NCBI RefSeq assembly: GCF_027409185.1
Contig: NC_084462.1
Location: 182,952,071-183,016,070 of the forward strand
Source of the DNA: Cynocephalus volans
Taxonomy: Eukaryota; Chordata; Mammalia; Dermoptera; Cynocephalidae
DNA: 64,000 bases
Direction of reading: 5' to 3'
The position numbers and the translations under genes were made by a program. A model generated the notes under the pieces. The model worked only from the letters and a program-made list of their open reading frames with translations, made no database searches and had not been told where the DNA came from. This document shows positions 54,201 through 58,345 of this stretch, piece by piece. Position 1 is the first letter of the stretch; each line of letters starts with the position of its first letter.

Positions 54201-56478
54201 TAGAGCCTAACATTTTTCAGGGGACCCACATTAGAGCCCCTTTCCTGTAGCTGTCATCAGGATGGCAAATGAGGACCTCTAGTTTAGCAATAGTCCAATA
54301 TTTATCAAAGTCAAGTTTTTCTCAATGCATCCTTAAAGACTTTACTCTGAATTCTAAGGATAACATTAAAAGCACAAGACTTTGGAAGAAAATATTTGCA
54401 AGTCATATAATATAGCTGATAAGGGACTTGTATCTAGAATACATAAAGAACTCTTACAACTCAATAACAAAAAGACAAATAACCCAATTAAAAAATGGGT
54501 AAATCATTCATGTCTGCTTAGCTCAAAAAGAAAATAAAAAAATAAATTTTTTGAATGGGCAAGGAATCTGAATAGACATTTCTCCCAAGAAGATATGCAA
54601 ATGGCCAATAACCACATGAAAAAGTGTTCAATATCTTTAGTCATGAGGGAAATACAAATCAAAACCAAAATGAGATTCCACTTCACACCCACTAGGATGG
54701 CTAAAATCAAATAAATAATATCAAGTGTTGACAAGAATTTGGAGAAACTGGAACCCTCATGCACTGCTTCTGGAAATGTAAAATGGTGCAACTGCTTTGG
54801 AGAACAGTCTGTTAGTCCCTCAAAAGGTTAAACAGAGAACTACCACATGACTCAGCAATTCTACTCCTAGGTATACACATAAGAGACATAAAAATCTATG
54901 TCCACACAAAAACTTGTATGTGAAAGTTCATAGCAGCATTATTCATAATAGACATAACATGGAAACAACCCAAAGTCCATCAGTTGATGAATGGATAAAT
55001 AAAATGTGGTATAGCCATAAAATGGAATATTATTCAGCAACAAAAGGAATGAATTACTGATACATGCTTCAAAATGGATGAACCTGAAAAACATTATGTT
55101 AAGTTTGAAAGAAGCCAGTCAAAAAAGGACTACATGGGCCGGCCCCGTGGCTTACTCGGGAGGGTGTGGTGCTGCCAGAGCCGAGGCCATGGGTTCGAAT
55201 CCTATATAGGGATGGCCGGTGCGCTCACTGGCTGAGCGTGGTGCAGGCGACACCAAGCCGAAGGTTACGATCCCCTTACCGGTCAAAAAAAAAAAAAAAA
55301 AGGGACTACATATTGTATGATTCCATTTAGATGAAATGTCCAGAATAGACAAATATACAGAGACAGAAAAACCGGATTACCTCTAAGTGCCCTTTAAACA
55401 TTTCCATTTGAATACCTTACCATCTCAAACTAAACATGTTCCAATTGATTGTTCTCTTCCTGTCCAACACAGACTCACACATACCACACAGTTACCAGAT
55501 GTATTTCCTCTAAGCATTATTTTCAGAGTGTCATTTCCTATTTAAAAATCTACACCAACCCTTCTTTCTGTATGCCCAGTAAGGGCCCGCCCCCGGCCGG
55601 TGCTGAAGACCTTGCACGAGCTGGTCCATTCTCTGCTTTGCCGCCTACCTTCTTGCAATACCAGTCCCTCCGCTGTCTGAGTAGCTCACCACATTCTCTC
55701 TCTTCTCTTCTTCCGTTCACATTGCTTCCCTTACTTAGTACACCCTATCTTATCTAAGTTCAACCCCTTCTTTAGAGTCTAAATTATTTTGTAGAATTTT
55801 CTGTATTCAGTAATCATATTACCTCCACTGATCTTCTCTGCCCATCTAGCTGACAAGTTCCTTCAATGTGAGCCCCAGTATTTTACTCTTCTCAATTTAA
55901 TAAGGAAATACTTATGGAGGGCCTACTATTTACAGGGCTTTGTACACAGGAAAACACAATATTTCTGCCTTCATGAAGCTGTCAGAAGGGAAAAGAAAAG
56001 TCAATGAACAATTTGACGTGTATTAGACAAAACTCTGTAAGGTCTCAGAGGACAGAGAACTCTCACTTGGTTAGTAGCAGTAGGAAGAAAGGCCTCACAC
56101 AAGAGCTGGATCTACCTTCCCTGGAGATTTTACCTCAGATCAAATCACATAACACATTACTTTTCTTACAAATAGCATTTTGCGAAATCCTATCCCCATG
56201 TAATGTAATTGTTTTTATTTTAATTACTCAATTCTTTATCACAGAAAACTAAGAAGCAGGAGCAATATTTTCCATTTGATAAATACTAAACTGTATGTGC
56301 TTAGTAATCTTTATAGAAGCTAATACATACCATTTCCCCTCCACACTTCAGCTAAATGGCAACTGCCTTCTCCAGGTTCTTTGCAAAATTCAACAACATC
56401 TCGACAGGTTGTTTCTGGTGTTATAGGAACTTCTGTTAAAATCTGTTCATTGTTGCTAAGGAATACGGTTAATATCAT
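10094..56478 (-). CDS. PPP1R13B: PPP1R13B (ASPP1), coding exons 2-17 (gene overview)
   Basis: Apoptosis-stimulating of p53 protein 1, a regulatory partner of protein phosphatase 1 and a co-activator of p53 on pro-apoptotic promoters; cytoplasmic and nuclear. Sixteen exons join in frame to about 1082 codons plus stop, against 1090 residues in human. The order is: ubiquitin-like/Ras-association fold (about residues 4-92), coiled coil (about 120-320), proline-rich middle including PPPSY (a WW-ligand motif, YAP-like partners), PP1 docking motif RVRF (exon 13), ankyrin repeats (exons 13-15) and SH3 (exon 16). SH3 residues [15 protein letters not shown] distinguish it from ASPP2. No frameshift or stop was found. 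The first exon, expected to carry MMP, lies beyond 64000. Residue numbers assume those three residues. Confidence 0.97.
10136..10952. other. PPP1R13B last intron, with old L2 and MIR pieces
   Basis: Around 10360-10490 (+) the sequence resembles an L2 3' end (a stretch like cataagctcctgtgggcagg). Around 10780-10890 (-) it resembles MIR. Both are heavily diverged, so family calls are tentative. Confidence 0.4.
10953..11152 (-). CDS. PPP1R13B: PPP1R13B exon 16 (SH3 domain)
   Basis: Acceptor tggtcccag, donor ggg|gtgagc. It reads (G)[19 protein letters not shown], then [18 protein letters not shown], ending [25 protein letters not shown] and GYVPKNLL are the SH3 ligand-groove motifs. Confidence 0.97.
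11153..12313. other. PPP1R13B intron 15
   Basis: About 1.2 kb between exons 15 and 16. No repeat or gene was recognised. Confidence 0.5.
12314..12480 (-). CDS. PPP1R13B: PPP1R13B exon 15 (ankyrin repeats)
   Basis: Acceptor tgattgcag, donor tatg|gtacgt. It encodes (W)[19 protein letters not shown], then [20 protein letters not shown], ending [10 protein letters not shown]. The second TPLH signature is followed by the helix that packs against the SH3 domain. Confidence 0.96.
12690..12795 (+). repeat. L1 3' end fragment
   Basis: It contains a recognisable L1 3'-UTR end: a block like ggtaagttttatgttacgtg followed by tattttaccacaa and an A-rich end. It lies in the 794-bp intron between exons 14 and 15. 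The rest of that intron shows nothing I can name. Confidence 0.65.
13275..13408 (-). CDS. PPP1R13B: PPP1R13B exon 14 (ankyrin repeats)
   Basis: Acceptor gtcctag, donor gatg|gtgagg. It encodes [20 protein letters not shown], then [19 protein letters not shown], ending DSDG(W). TPLHNAV is an ankyrin-repeat signature. This domain, with the SH3, forms the p53-binding surface in ASPP proteins. Confidence 0.96.
13482..13622 (-). CDS. PPP1R13B: PPP1R13B exon 13 (RVxF motif, start of ankyrin repeats)
   Basis: Donor gag|gtgagc. The acceptor is a CAGCAG (NAGNAG) pair: the exon starts at 13622 (adding a Gln codon) or at 13619. It reads [17 protein letters not shown], then [19 protein letters not shown], ending [13 protein letters not shown] is the PP1 docking motif, and the helix after it opens the ankyrin domain. 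Confidence 0.95.
13623..14355. other. PPP1R13B intron 12
   Basis: 733 bp with no repeat recognised. The open frame over part of it is read-through of exon 12. Confidence 0.5.
14356..15125 (-). CDS. PPP1R13B: PPP1R13B exon 12 (largest coding exon)
   Basis: 770 bp with acceptor cttctgcag and donor acg|gtgggt. It begins (V)[19 protein letters not shown]. Central blocks are [39 protein letters not shown] and [18 protein letters not shown], all conserved in ASPP proteins. An acidic, Asn- and Pro-rich tail ends PPAAST. The dense SP sites and basic KKRSS are candidate phosphorylation positions. Confidence 0.96.
15126..16247. other. PPP1R13B intron 11
   Basis: 1.1 kb with no recognised gene or repeat. 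Confidence 0.5.
16248..16749 (-). CDS. PPP1R13B: PPP1R13B exon 11 (proline-rich region)
   Basis: 502 bp with acceptor aaatttag and donor gcag|gtaaca. It begins [17 protein letters not shown], followed at once by PPPSYGTYP, a PPxY WW-ligand motif. [35 protein letters not shown] and [20 protein letters not shown] follow, with several SP sites. It ends NKSVKA in phase 1. Confidence 0.95.
17123..17277 (-). CDS. PPP1R13B: PPP1R13B exon 10
   Basis: Acceptor ctttaaag, donor ctg|gtaggc. It reads (A)[18 protein letters not shown], then [13 protein letters not shown], ending SALGASEKL. This is the most diverged coding segment in the gene and is several residues shorter than the human version I recall. 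Confidence 0.9.
17278..20669. other. PPP1R13B intron 9
   Basis: 3.4 kb without any recognised young repeat, unlike the larger introns upstream. On the - strand, reading through the exon 9 donor stays open for about 58 codons, and an AATAAA occurs at 18866-18861 (- strand). No exon was identified. Confidence 0.5.
20670..20850 (-). CDS. PPP1R13B: PPP1R13B exon 9
   Basis: Acceptor acttgtag, donor tccg|gtgagt. It encodes [19 protein letters not shown], then a Gly/Pro/Ser-rich stretch with [20 protein letters not shown], ending HGRSKS. It is low in hydrophobic residues and probably disordered. Confidence 0.94.
21195..21345 (+). repeat. MIR fragment
   Basis: It carries the MIR core: a stretch like cttgggcaagtgacttaacc preceded by a block resembling ggctctgagcctggcttcaa. 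Confidence 0.7.
21485..21690. repeat. Probable hAT-type DNA transposon fragment
   Basis: The order of segments (ggggatccataagcccc, attgtttgcaagattctgta, gcatgtgtcatttt, agttcatgactttcac) resembles an old mammalian hAT-Charlie element. The family name is uncertain. Confidence 0.4.
21801..21977 (-). mobile_element. CYN-type SINE, dimer
   Basis: The antisense orientation is shown by a leading TTTA tract. Two tRNA-Ile-like units follow, ending in a ggccggcccgtggctc-like head at the high coordinate. Target-site duplication: tatgaaggttttt (21788-21800) and tatgaaggtattttt (21978-21992). The second unit is the 'cacttgggagagcgtgg' variant. Confidence 0.85.
22091..22264 (+). mobile_element. CYN-type SINE, dimer
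   Basis: Head gggccggcctgtggctcac, internal joint atacggatggccggttcgct, tail ccttaccggtcatcttt then A-rich. Perfect 16-bp duplication agagaaaaagactatg at 22075-22090 and 22265-22280. Confidence 0.9.
22985..23095 (-). repeat. Probable MIR fragment
   Basis: Diverged MIR-like order on the - strand: a toward-3' block like cagtttacagcaaggacagg, then caaggatctgcccaaagtgg and cacagct. Confidence 0.4.
23389..23529 (-). CDS. PPP1R13B: PPP1R13B exon 8 (end of coiled coil)
   Basis: Acceptor gttttgcag, donor cag|gtatgt. 47 codons in phase 0 read [20 protein letters not shown], then [20 protein letters not shown], ending LYGKKIQ. This is the last helical segment before the disordered middle. Confidence 0.95.
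23749..23945 (-). CDS. PPP1R13B: PPP1R13B exon 7 (coiled coil)
   Basis: Acceptor aattatag, donor cag|gtaact. It reads (S)[19 protein letters not shown], then [20 protein letters not shown], ending [10 protein letters not shown]. It continues the long coiled coil with one glycine/proline-containing break ([12 protein letters not shown]). Confidence 0.95.
24695..24869 (-). CDS. PPP1R13B: PPP1R13B exon 6 (coiled coil)
   Basis: Acceptor ttcattag, donor ctgt|gtatgt. Using the second of two overlapping GT sites keeps frame and gives GNL(S)AEIER across the junction. The exon encodes [17 protein letters not shown], then [18 protein letters not shown], ending KIMNGNL. It is strongly helical and charged. 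Confidence 0.94.
24870..26760. other. PPP1R13B intron 5
   Basis: 1.9 kb, AT-rich. A (TG)n run lies at about 26506-26531. No other repeat was identified with confidence. Confidence 0.5.
26506..26531. repeat. (TG)n microsatellite
   Basis: An uninterrupted run of about ten TG pairs follows a tgttt stretch. Confidence 0.85.
26761..26862 (-). CDS. PPP1R13B: PPP1R13B exon 5 (coiled coil start)
   Basis: 102 bp with acceptor tctgtag and donor aag|gtaagt. It encodes [19 protein letters not shown], then a Q-rich helix [15 protein letters not shown]. The heptad pattern begins here and continues in exons 6-8. Confidence 0.95.
27493..27583 (+). mobile_element. CYN-type SINE, one unit
   Basis: A single tRNA-Ile-like unit (gagcccgtggctcactcagg ... 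ccgcgggttcggatccc) goes straight into poly(A) without a second unit. Perfect duplication agaatgaccgatga at 27479-27492 and 27584-27597. It sits inside a MIR remnant. Confidence 0.85.
27595..27690 (-). repeat. MIR fragment split by a SINE
   Basis: Reads aggtaggtactattatcata, then ccattttacggataggagaa and agaggcacagag, the reverse complement of the MIR core. Confidence 0.65.
28189..28241. repeat. Tandem duplication of 26 bp
   Basis: Two consecutive copies of a 26-bp unit starting agcctcttctcaaaactag and ending atatttt. Confidence 0.85.
28611..28707 (-). mobile_element. Old monomeric CYN-related SINE
   Basis: A T-rich lead (TTTTG repeats), then ggcagctggcaggtaac ... cttggtgttatcaatacca ... agctaaccagccagcc. 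Reverse-complemented, this is a diverged tRNA-Ile copy. Imperfect duplication gtttcagtatgctg / tgttcagtattctg flanks it. Confidence 0.75.
28870..28950. repeat. TA-rich duplicated microsatellite
   Basis: Two copies of attgtatcttatatatata with different lengths of TA, followed by A/T-rich sequence. Confidence 0.7.
30445..30853 (+). repeat. MaLR-type LTR
   Basis: It starts like gattgaactatgtcccccc, passes gaagaggtgattggatt, ctctgctccaccatcttg and ggacttcccagcctc, and ends ttctgttatagcaacacaaa-atggactaa. This is MST/MLT1-like. The first ~20 bp are present twice (gattgaactatgtccccc and attgaactgtgtccccc). Confidence 0.65.
31495..31561 (+). mobile_element. Very short 5'-truncated SINE end with target-site duplication
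   Basis: The 16-bp sequence aagaaatacacagtaa occurs at 31495-31510 and 31546-31561. Between the copies is only a ccagctgcc block plus an A-rich tail, matching the last bases of the monomeric SINE at 32743. Confidence 0.6.
31580..31749 (-). mobile_element. CYN-type SINE, dimer
   Basis: Poly(T) lead, then gatcggtaaggggatcctaa ... gagccatgggccagccc. Duplication acgtttactttt at 31568-31579 and 31750-31761. The second unit is the 'cacttgggagag' variant. Confidence 0.88.
31762..32450 (-). repeat. Old L1 3' region, antisense
   Basis: Typical L1M 3' end in reverse: ttataacaataaaatgtgcc, then catgaatgggatcatac, gctgaatagtattgca, aataaagctgccatgaaca and gttttccagagtg. No open frame remains. Confidence 0.75.
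32743..32848 (+). mobile_element. Monomeric tRNA-Ile SINE (ancestral type)
   Basis: The best tRNA match in the window: gttggccggttagctgagtt, then taacaccaaggtcaagggtt and cagatcccagcactggcca, against tRNA-Ile ggccggttagctcagttgg. The tail is ccccccaaaaaaaa. Perfect 16-bp duplication gaaaaacatgctatca at 32727-32742 and 32849-32864. Confidence 0.88.
33040..33217 (+). mobile_element. CYN-type SINE, dimer
   Basis: Head gggctgacccgtggctcact and tail taccagtcatctttaaaaa followed by (AAAT)n. Duplication aaaccattgta at 33029-33039 and 33218-33228. Confidence 0.9.
33229..34184. other. Intron 4 sequence with no clear repeat
   Basis: About 950 bp, AT-rich, with a poly(T) run near 33526-33539. Nothing recognisable. 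Confidence 0.4.
34185..34730. repeat. Old MLT1-like LTR
   Basis: Sequence order (tatctattgcttagtaacat, tttagtggctgaaaaccaca, cagagtttctgtgggta, ctggtttcccccagaacatg) resembles old MLT1 LTRs. Orientation and subfamily are not certain. Confidence 0.5.
35670..35890 (-). repeat. MIR fragment
   Basis: Contains aatgagcactttgcatgtca, ggatgagaaagctgaggctc and a cagagccagggtctcctgac end, the reverse of the MIR consensus. Confidence 0.6.
36365..36463 (+). mobile_element. Single-unit CYN SINE, head of unit 1 fused to tail of unit 2
   Basis: It starts gggccggcccatggctcac (unit 1 head) and ends gggttaagatccccttactg plus gtcatctttg-A(n) (unit 2 tail). The switch falls in the shared tggtgctgacaacaccaag. 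No clear target-site duplication was seen. Confidence 0.85.
36466..36595 (-). repeat. L1 fragment, antisense
   Basis: Reads gagttctttaaatattctgg, then ataaaagtcctttatcaggt and ttctcccagactatgtctt, the reverse of a common L1 3' block. Confidence 0.65.
36650..37740 (+). repeat. Old L1 sequence, sense
   Basis: The part at 37485-37740 is clearly L1 ORF2-like: aaatggtgctgagataactg, catgtacagaaattaactc, aaatggatcacagaccc, aggtcttagaagaaaac. The part before it is weaker and could be another L1/HAL1 piece. Stops occur in all frames. Confidence 0.55.
38780..38945. repeat. MER5-like hAT fragment
   Basis: Near-palindromic layout of ggatgttctcaaatctggc, catatggggagttttctagg and a later agattt-actgaat block resembles MER5A/MER5B. 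Confidence 0.45.
39298..39358. repeat. Polypurine tract
   Basis: About 60 bp almost free of pyrimidines on the + strand (gaaag, gggaaggg, ggggagg blocks), just before a CYN-SINE. Confidence 0.8.
39386..39572 (+). mobile_element. CYN-type SINE, dimer
   Basis: Head ggccggcctgtggctcactc, joint catatagggatggccggttt, tail ctgaccggtcatcttt plus A-rich (AAAT)n. Perfect 15-bp duplication aaagttgatagtcca at 39371-39385 and 39573-39587. Confidence 0.92.
39660..39760 (-). repeat. Probable MIR fragment
   Basis: Contains gaggtgaagtaacttgctca and aattcagctagaaagtacca, MIR-like in reverse. Confidence 0.5.
40379..40455 (-). CDS. PPP1R13B: PPP1R13B exon 4
   Basis: A short 77-bp exon with acceptor ctttag and donor ggg|gtaagt. 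It reads (G)[19 protein letters not shown], then KRTENG in phase 0. It links the N-terminal fold to the coiled coil. Confidence 0.93.
40613..42183 (+). mobile_element. Composite non-autonomous retroelement with VNTR (flanks included)
   Basis: The 15-bp duplication aattaatcttttata (40613-40627) / aattaatctcttata (42169-42183) brackets 1541 bp. Part 1 (40628-41590) reads like an L1 5' UTR up to just before ORF1: agacagtggactagatggtc, ccaatttacaactattaaaa, agttctagtacagagtttaa, caaaataccaatagatcaga. Part 2 (about 41597-42010) is a ~105-bp GC-rich tandem repeat. Part 3 is C/T-rich and then AT-rich, with AATAAA at 42155-42160 about 8 bp before the end. No long coding frame exists. The unit may be an L1 with its ORFs removed, or an SVA-like composite. 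Confidence 0.7.
41597..42010 (+). repeat. VNTR of ~105 bp, about four copies
   Basis: The core caaccagcccag (or a one-base variant) recurs at 41663, 41768, 41873 and 41969, spacings of 105, 105 and 96 bp. Each unit has a ccctgggctc-like start, a G-rich middle, a ccatgccccc-like block, the core, and atgaccaccaagc. Confidence 0.85.
42240..42320 (+). repeat. L1 3' end fragment
   Basis: Reads ggtaaattttatgttatgtg then tattttaccacaattaaaa, the L1 3'-UTR terminus. It lies right after the composite element and just before a SINE. Confidence 0.65.
42321..42411 (-). mobile_element. Single-unit CYN SINE, head/tail fusion
   Basis: Antisense: poly(T), gatgaccggtaaggggatct (unit 2 tail), directly followed by ctcccaagtgagccacggg and ccggccc (unit 1 head). 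Part of the shared middle is further shortened. Short duplication aaaaataa on both sides. Confidence 0.8.
43235..43407 (+). mobile_element. CYN-type SINE, dimer
   Basis: Head gggctggcccgtggctcact. The second unit is cgctcacttgggagagcgtg, tail ttaccaatcatctta plus poly(A). Duplication of about 10 bp around attcttca. Confidence 0.88.
43565..43795 (-). repeat. MIR element
   Basis: Nearly full-length MIR in reverse: catttagtgagcacttactc, tctaagctcttcacaagg, aaaatcaaggcacagggagg and ggattgaactcaggcagcc. Confidence 0.75.
44460..44830 (+). repeat. Possible L2 fragment
   Basis: Reads like the coding end of L2 (aagtccacgtcaaactccat, cctgcaggacgtccttctca). Diverged, so the call is tentative. Confidence 0.4.
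45008..45064 (-). mobile_element. Tail-only retro-insertion
   Basis: agaacagtatttta (45008-45021) and agaacagcatttta (45051-45064) flank 29 bp made only of T and A (TTTA/TTTTA units), i.e. an A-rich tail on the - strand with no body. Confidence 0.6.
45480..46480 (-). repeat. Old L1 3' region, antisense
   Basis: Blocks such as ttttgtaacatgctttattc, gttcaatgagtaacactgt, aattctcagaatgagattgc and agttgccaactgacaccccc are the reverse of an L1M 3' UTR/ORF2 end. Confidence 0.6.
46795..46914 (-). CDS. PPP1R13B: PPP1R13B exon 3
   Basis: Acceptor ttttcctag, donor caag|gtagat. It reads (E)[18 protein letters not shown], then [14 protein letters not shown], ending SSEQ(G). This is the second half of the N-terminal ubiquitin-like fold, about residues 53-92. 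Confidence 0.95.
47640..47990 (-). repeat. Old L1 fragment, antisense
   Basis: Reads gttagttatatattttgcaa ... aggtcaaaaagatattctct ... tcccagcatcatttattaaa, a familiar reversed L1 ORF2 end. Confidence 0.65.
48289..48400 (-). mobile_element. 3'-truncated, tailless CYN SINE
   Basis: On the - strand it starts cgggccggcccgtggctcac and stops abruptly at gagcgtggtgctga in unit 2, lacking the last part of unit 2 and any poly(A). A perfect 15-bp duplication tgtcttacacttttg (48274-48288, 48401-48415) flanks it, so it inserted in this form. Confidence 0.88.
48448..48699 (-). pseudogene. Unidentified retrocopy with two A-tracts
   Basis: tcattgtcgcct / tcattgttgcct flank a - strand body of about 140 bp (48545-48687) followed by poly(A), about 45 bp of other sequence, and a second poly(A). 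I could not identify the source transcript. Confidence 0.5.
49291..49471 (+). mobile_element. 5'-truncated L1 with intact duplication
   Basis: The end resembles the L1 terminus (acactgtaccccacaaatat, gcacaaatgctaaaaa) and is A-rich. A perfect 16-bp duplication caaaagcactaaaacc lies at 49275-49290 and 49472-49487, suggesting a fairly recent insertion. Confidence 0.8.
49785..49935. repeat. Probable hAT-type fragment interrupted by U6 piece
   Basis: cagggtttcttcactgggat, tctatggacccccagaagag and a gtgagcatttttt block resemble the same kind of old element as at 21485. The U6 fragment below splits it. Confidence 0.4.
49867..49890 (-). pseudogene. U6 snRNA 5' fragment (tailless retropseudogene)
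   Basis: The - strand is identical to the first 24 nt of U6 snRNA (it opens GTGCTCGCTTCGGCAGCAC). Three extra bases (ctt) precede it. gtgagcattttttg is present on both sides (49853-49866 and 49894-49907), a target-site duplication. No U6 promoter elements or poly(A) are present, so it is not a functional gene. Confidence 0.88.
50490..51320 (+). repeat. L1 3' region split by an LTR
   Basis: The left part (to about 50578) reads ttcataggaaccaaaaagg. The right part (from about 50953) reads aataaatggataaacaaaat, gaatgaaccttgaaaacatg, acagtggttgccaggagctg and ttttatctcaattt. The two parts fit one L1 3' UTR. Confidence 0.7.
50580..50953 (+). repeat. MaLR-type LTR inside L1
   Basis: Begins like tatggtctaaatgtttgtac, passes gtattaagaggtggggcctt and catgtaaggacacagcaaga, and ends ggtattttgttatagcaaat. 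It contains a local triplication of cttcatgaggctctgc near 50690-50730. Confidence 0.7.
52047..52231 (-). mobile_element. CYN-type SINE, dimer
   Basis: T/A-rich lead, gatgacgggtaaggggatct ... gagccacaggccagccc. Perfect 15-bp duplication gtagctttattttta at 52032-52046 and 52232-52246. Confidence 0.9.
52791..53176 (+). repeat. MaLR/ERVL-type LTR
   Basis: tgtcataggctgagttgtgt, cagtacctcagaatgtgac, agggtgggccctaatcc, gaaaccaaccttgctgat, gaattgtgagaaaataaat, ending gcagcttcaaactaatacac. Full-length in outline. The exact family was not fixed. Confidence 0.65.
54086..54238. repeat. Palindromic element (inverted repeat)
   Basis: ggctctaatgtgggtcc (54086-54102) is the exact reverse complement of 54222-54238. 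With a few mismatches the arms extend to about 31 bp each. The spacer holds a second hairpin (aaaaatgttag / ctaacattttt) and repeated tgttagagccta motifs. Confidence 0.75.
54385..55375 (+). repeat. L1 3' region interrupted by a SINE
   Basis: Clear L1M ORF2-end/3' UTR order: agactttggaagaaaatatt, gggacttgtatctagaatac, ccacttcacacccactagga, ggagaaactggaaccctcat, gcagcattattcataataga, gaatattattcagcaacaaa. Stops are frequent. CYN-SINE at 55136-55300. Confidence 0.8.
55136..55300 (+). mobile_element. CYN-type SINE, dimer (variant subfamily)
   Basis: Head gggccggccccgtggcttac. The second unit is ggtgcgctcactggctgagc with gcaggcgacaccaagcc and ttacgatccccttaccggtc, then A(n). Duplication aaaaggactacat / aaaagggactacat. 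Confidence 0.9.
55590..56330. other. Intron 2 sequence upstream of exon 2
   Basis: Part around 55895-55960 looks MIR-like. Otherwise nothing recognisable. Confidence 0.35.
56331..56478 (-). CDS. PPP1R13B: PPP1R13B exon 2 (N-terminal ubiquitin-like fold)
   Basis: Acceptor tcttacag, donor aatg|gtatgt. The exon begins exactly with ATG and reads [18 protein letters not shown], then [11 protein letters not shown], ending EVWRGN(E) in phase 1. In human this Met is residue 4, so translation probably starts in the previous exon. This Met could also serve as an initiator. Confidence 0.95.
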
Positions 56479-56569
56479 CTGTAAGAGAAAAGATTAAAGC
56501 TAAAATTTAGATTCCTTATGAAGAAATTGATCTATGAATTTAAAGTGACCCCTCCAACCCCCTTCTCCC

Positions 56570-57290
56570 CAAATGCCTACAGGAGTAGTTTCTGGAAATA
56601 AATAAGCTGATTCTAAAGTTCATGCAGAAAAATAAAAAAGTAAGACAAGCTGGGAAAATTCCAAAAGAGAAGAGTATTAGAAAAGAACAGAACTATCAGA
56701 TTATTATAAAGCCTCAAAACAACATGGCACCCAATGGGACAAACTGATGTCCCAGAAATACACCCAATTGTGTATACATATGGGAAAATGATACATGCTG
56801 AAGGAGGTATCTCAAAATCAAGGAGGGAAAAAGACTATACAGTGTATGATATTTGAGCAATTAAAATACTAATCTAGAGAAAAATTGGATTCATACCATA
56901 TATCATACACTAGAATAAGTTCCTAACAGATCAAATATTTATATGTAAATCATAAAACCATAAAAATTCTAAAAGAAAGCTTTGGTAAATTCCTTTTTAT
57001 AAACTTGGAGCACAGAAGCCCTTTTTAACTATTACTCAAAAACCAGATACCATAAAAAAATTGATACATTCAAGTACATTAAATATAAAATCTTTTACAA
57101 AGCAAAAAGACAAACTGGGGAAAAATATTTGCAACTCATATTACAAATAAATGGCTAATCTCCATATATAAAGAGCTACTAAAAATGGATAACAAAAAGA
57201 CCAAAAATCCAATTCATTTAAAAAAATTGGCCAAGGAAATGAATTAATATATAACAGTAAAAGAAAAACAAATGGCCTTTAAACATGAAA
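56570..57290 (+). repeat. Old L1 ORF2-derived fragment
   Basis: Blocks such as aagttcatgcagaaaaataa, gaacagaactatcagatta, aaattctaaaagaaagcttt and caactggggaaaaatatttg are L1 ORF2-end-like, heavily mutated. Confidence 0.6.
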
Positions 57291-57649
57291 ATATTTTTTT
57301 AAATCTAAAAAAACCCTGCCACTTTGATCTACAATCTTAAGACATCACACTGAAAGGAATTTTTAAAAAACAGTACCCCAAAGGATAATTTAAACCAGAT
57401 TTTTTTAAATCAGAAAGTAAATTTTAAAAAAATGAAACAAAAATTATTTCTATTTAATCTTTGATAAAAGGTCAGAAACAAAACCTGCATTTGTCTCAAA
57501 ATTCTCACTTAAAATCTCTGTCAACTCAGTATAATCATTCTTAAAATATTTTTATTCTTGGAAGTGTTCTAAATTCCTTTTTGAGATTAAACATATTTAT
57601 GTAGATGGTCAGATTTTTTGTAACCAAAATTGATAATAGTTTTGAACTG

Positions 57650-58345
57650 GTTTCCTTGTCACCAATCTCCCCTCACTCCAACCTACCCTCCACCACTGCC
57701 AGTTCATTTCCTAAATGCAAATCAAGTGAAGTCATTCTCTTGCTTAAAATATTCAGGAGGTCCCCACTGCCTAGCAGCCCTTCCCAAAACATTTTCTCCG
57801 GTATATAAACAGGAAACAGGTTTCTTTACTGAGCACTTCTTAGAGTCTAATGCTGTAATGTTCATGTTAGTCTCTAACTCTTTTCTCCCCCCAGACAATC
57901 TCACGGGGCTTGGATTTCCACAGAATACACTATGAGAAAGCCTAGACGACAGGACAAAGCTAGGAGTTTCCAGGTCCTAGTCCCTCCAAGCACTGAACCT
58001 CATTCCCTCAGCTCCAATCAAGTTCTCTCTGGCCACTGTCCCTCTGCCCTTCCTGTTTGCCTATAAACTATTCACCCTTCAACACTCAGCTCATAGTTAT
58101 CATCTCTGCAAAACTTCCTACTACCTCCTCTCACCAGGAAGGCTACATGTTCCTTCCTTTGTGATCCAGTAACTCTTCACGCATATCTTTATTACATCAC
58201 TTCAATGAGCATTAACACATCTCCCTCGCTTCACTGGACTCTGCGCTCTTCCAAGCAATTCACTGTTGAATCTTTACTTTCTCGTTGCCTAGTCAGTACC
58301 TGACACATGGTAGGCACACTAAAATCTGTTCAACTACATGAATGA
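57650..58345 (+). repeat. L2 3' end fragments
   Basis: ctgccagttcatttcctaaa, ctctcaccaggaaggctac, and an end like cagtacctgacacatggtag followed by gcacactaaaatctg match the L2 3' region in order. Confidence 0.55.

Noticed and set aside
54504..54791. 95-codon open frame on the - strand
   Set aside because: It is antisense within an L1 3' region.
56476..56478. ATG at the start of exon 2 as the true PPP1R13B start
   Set aside because: It follows an excellent acceptor and the human protein starts three residues earlier in the previous exon. Use as an alternative start cannot be excluded.
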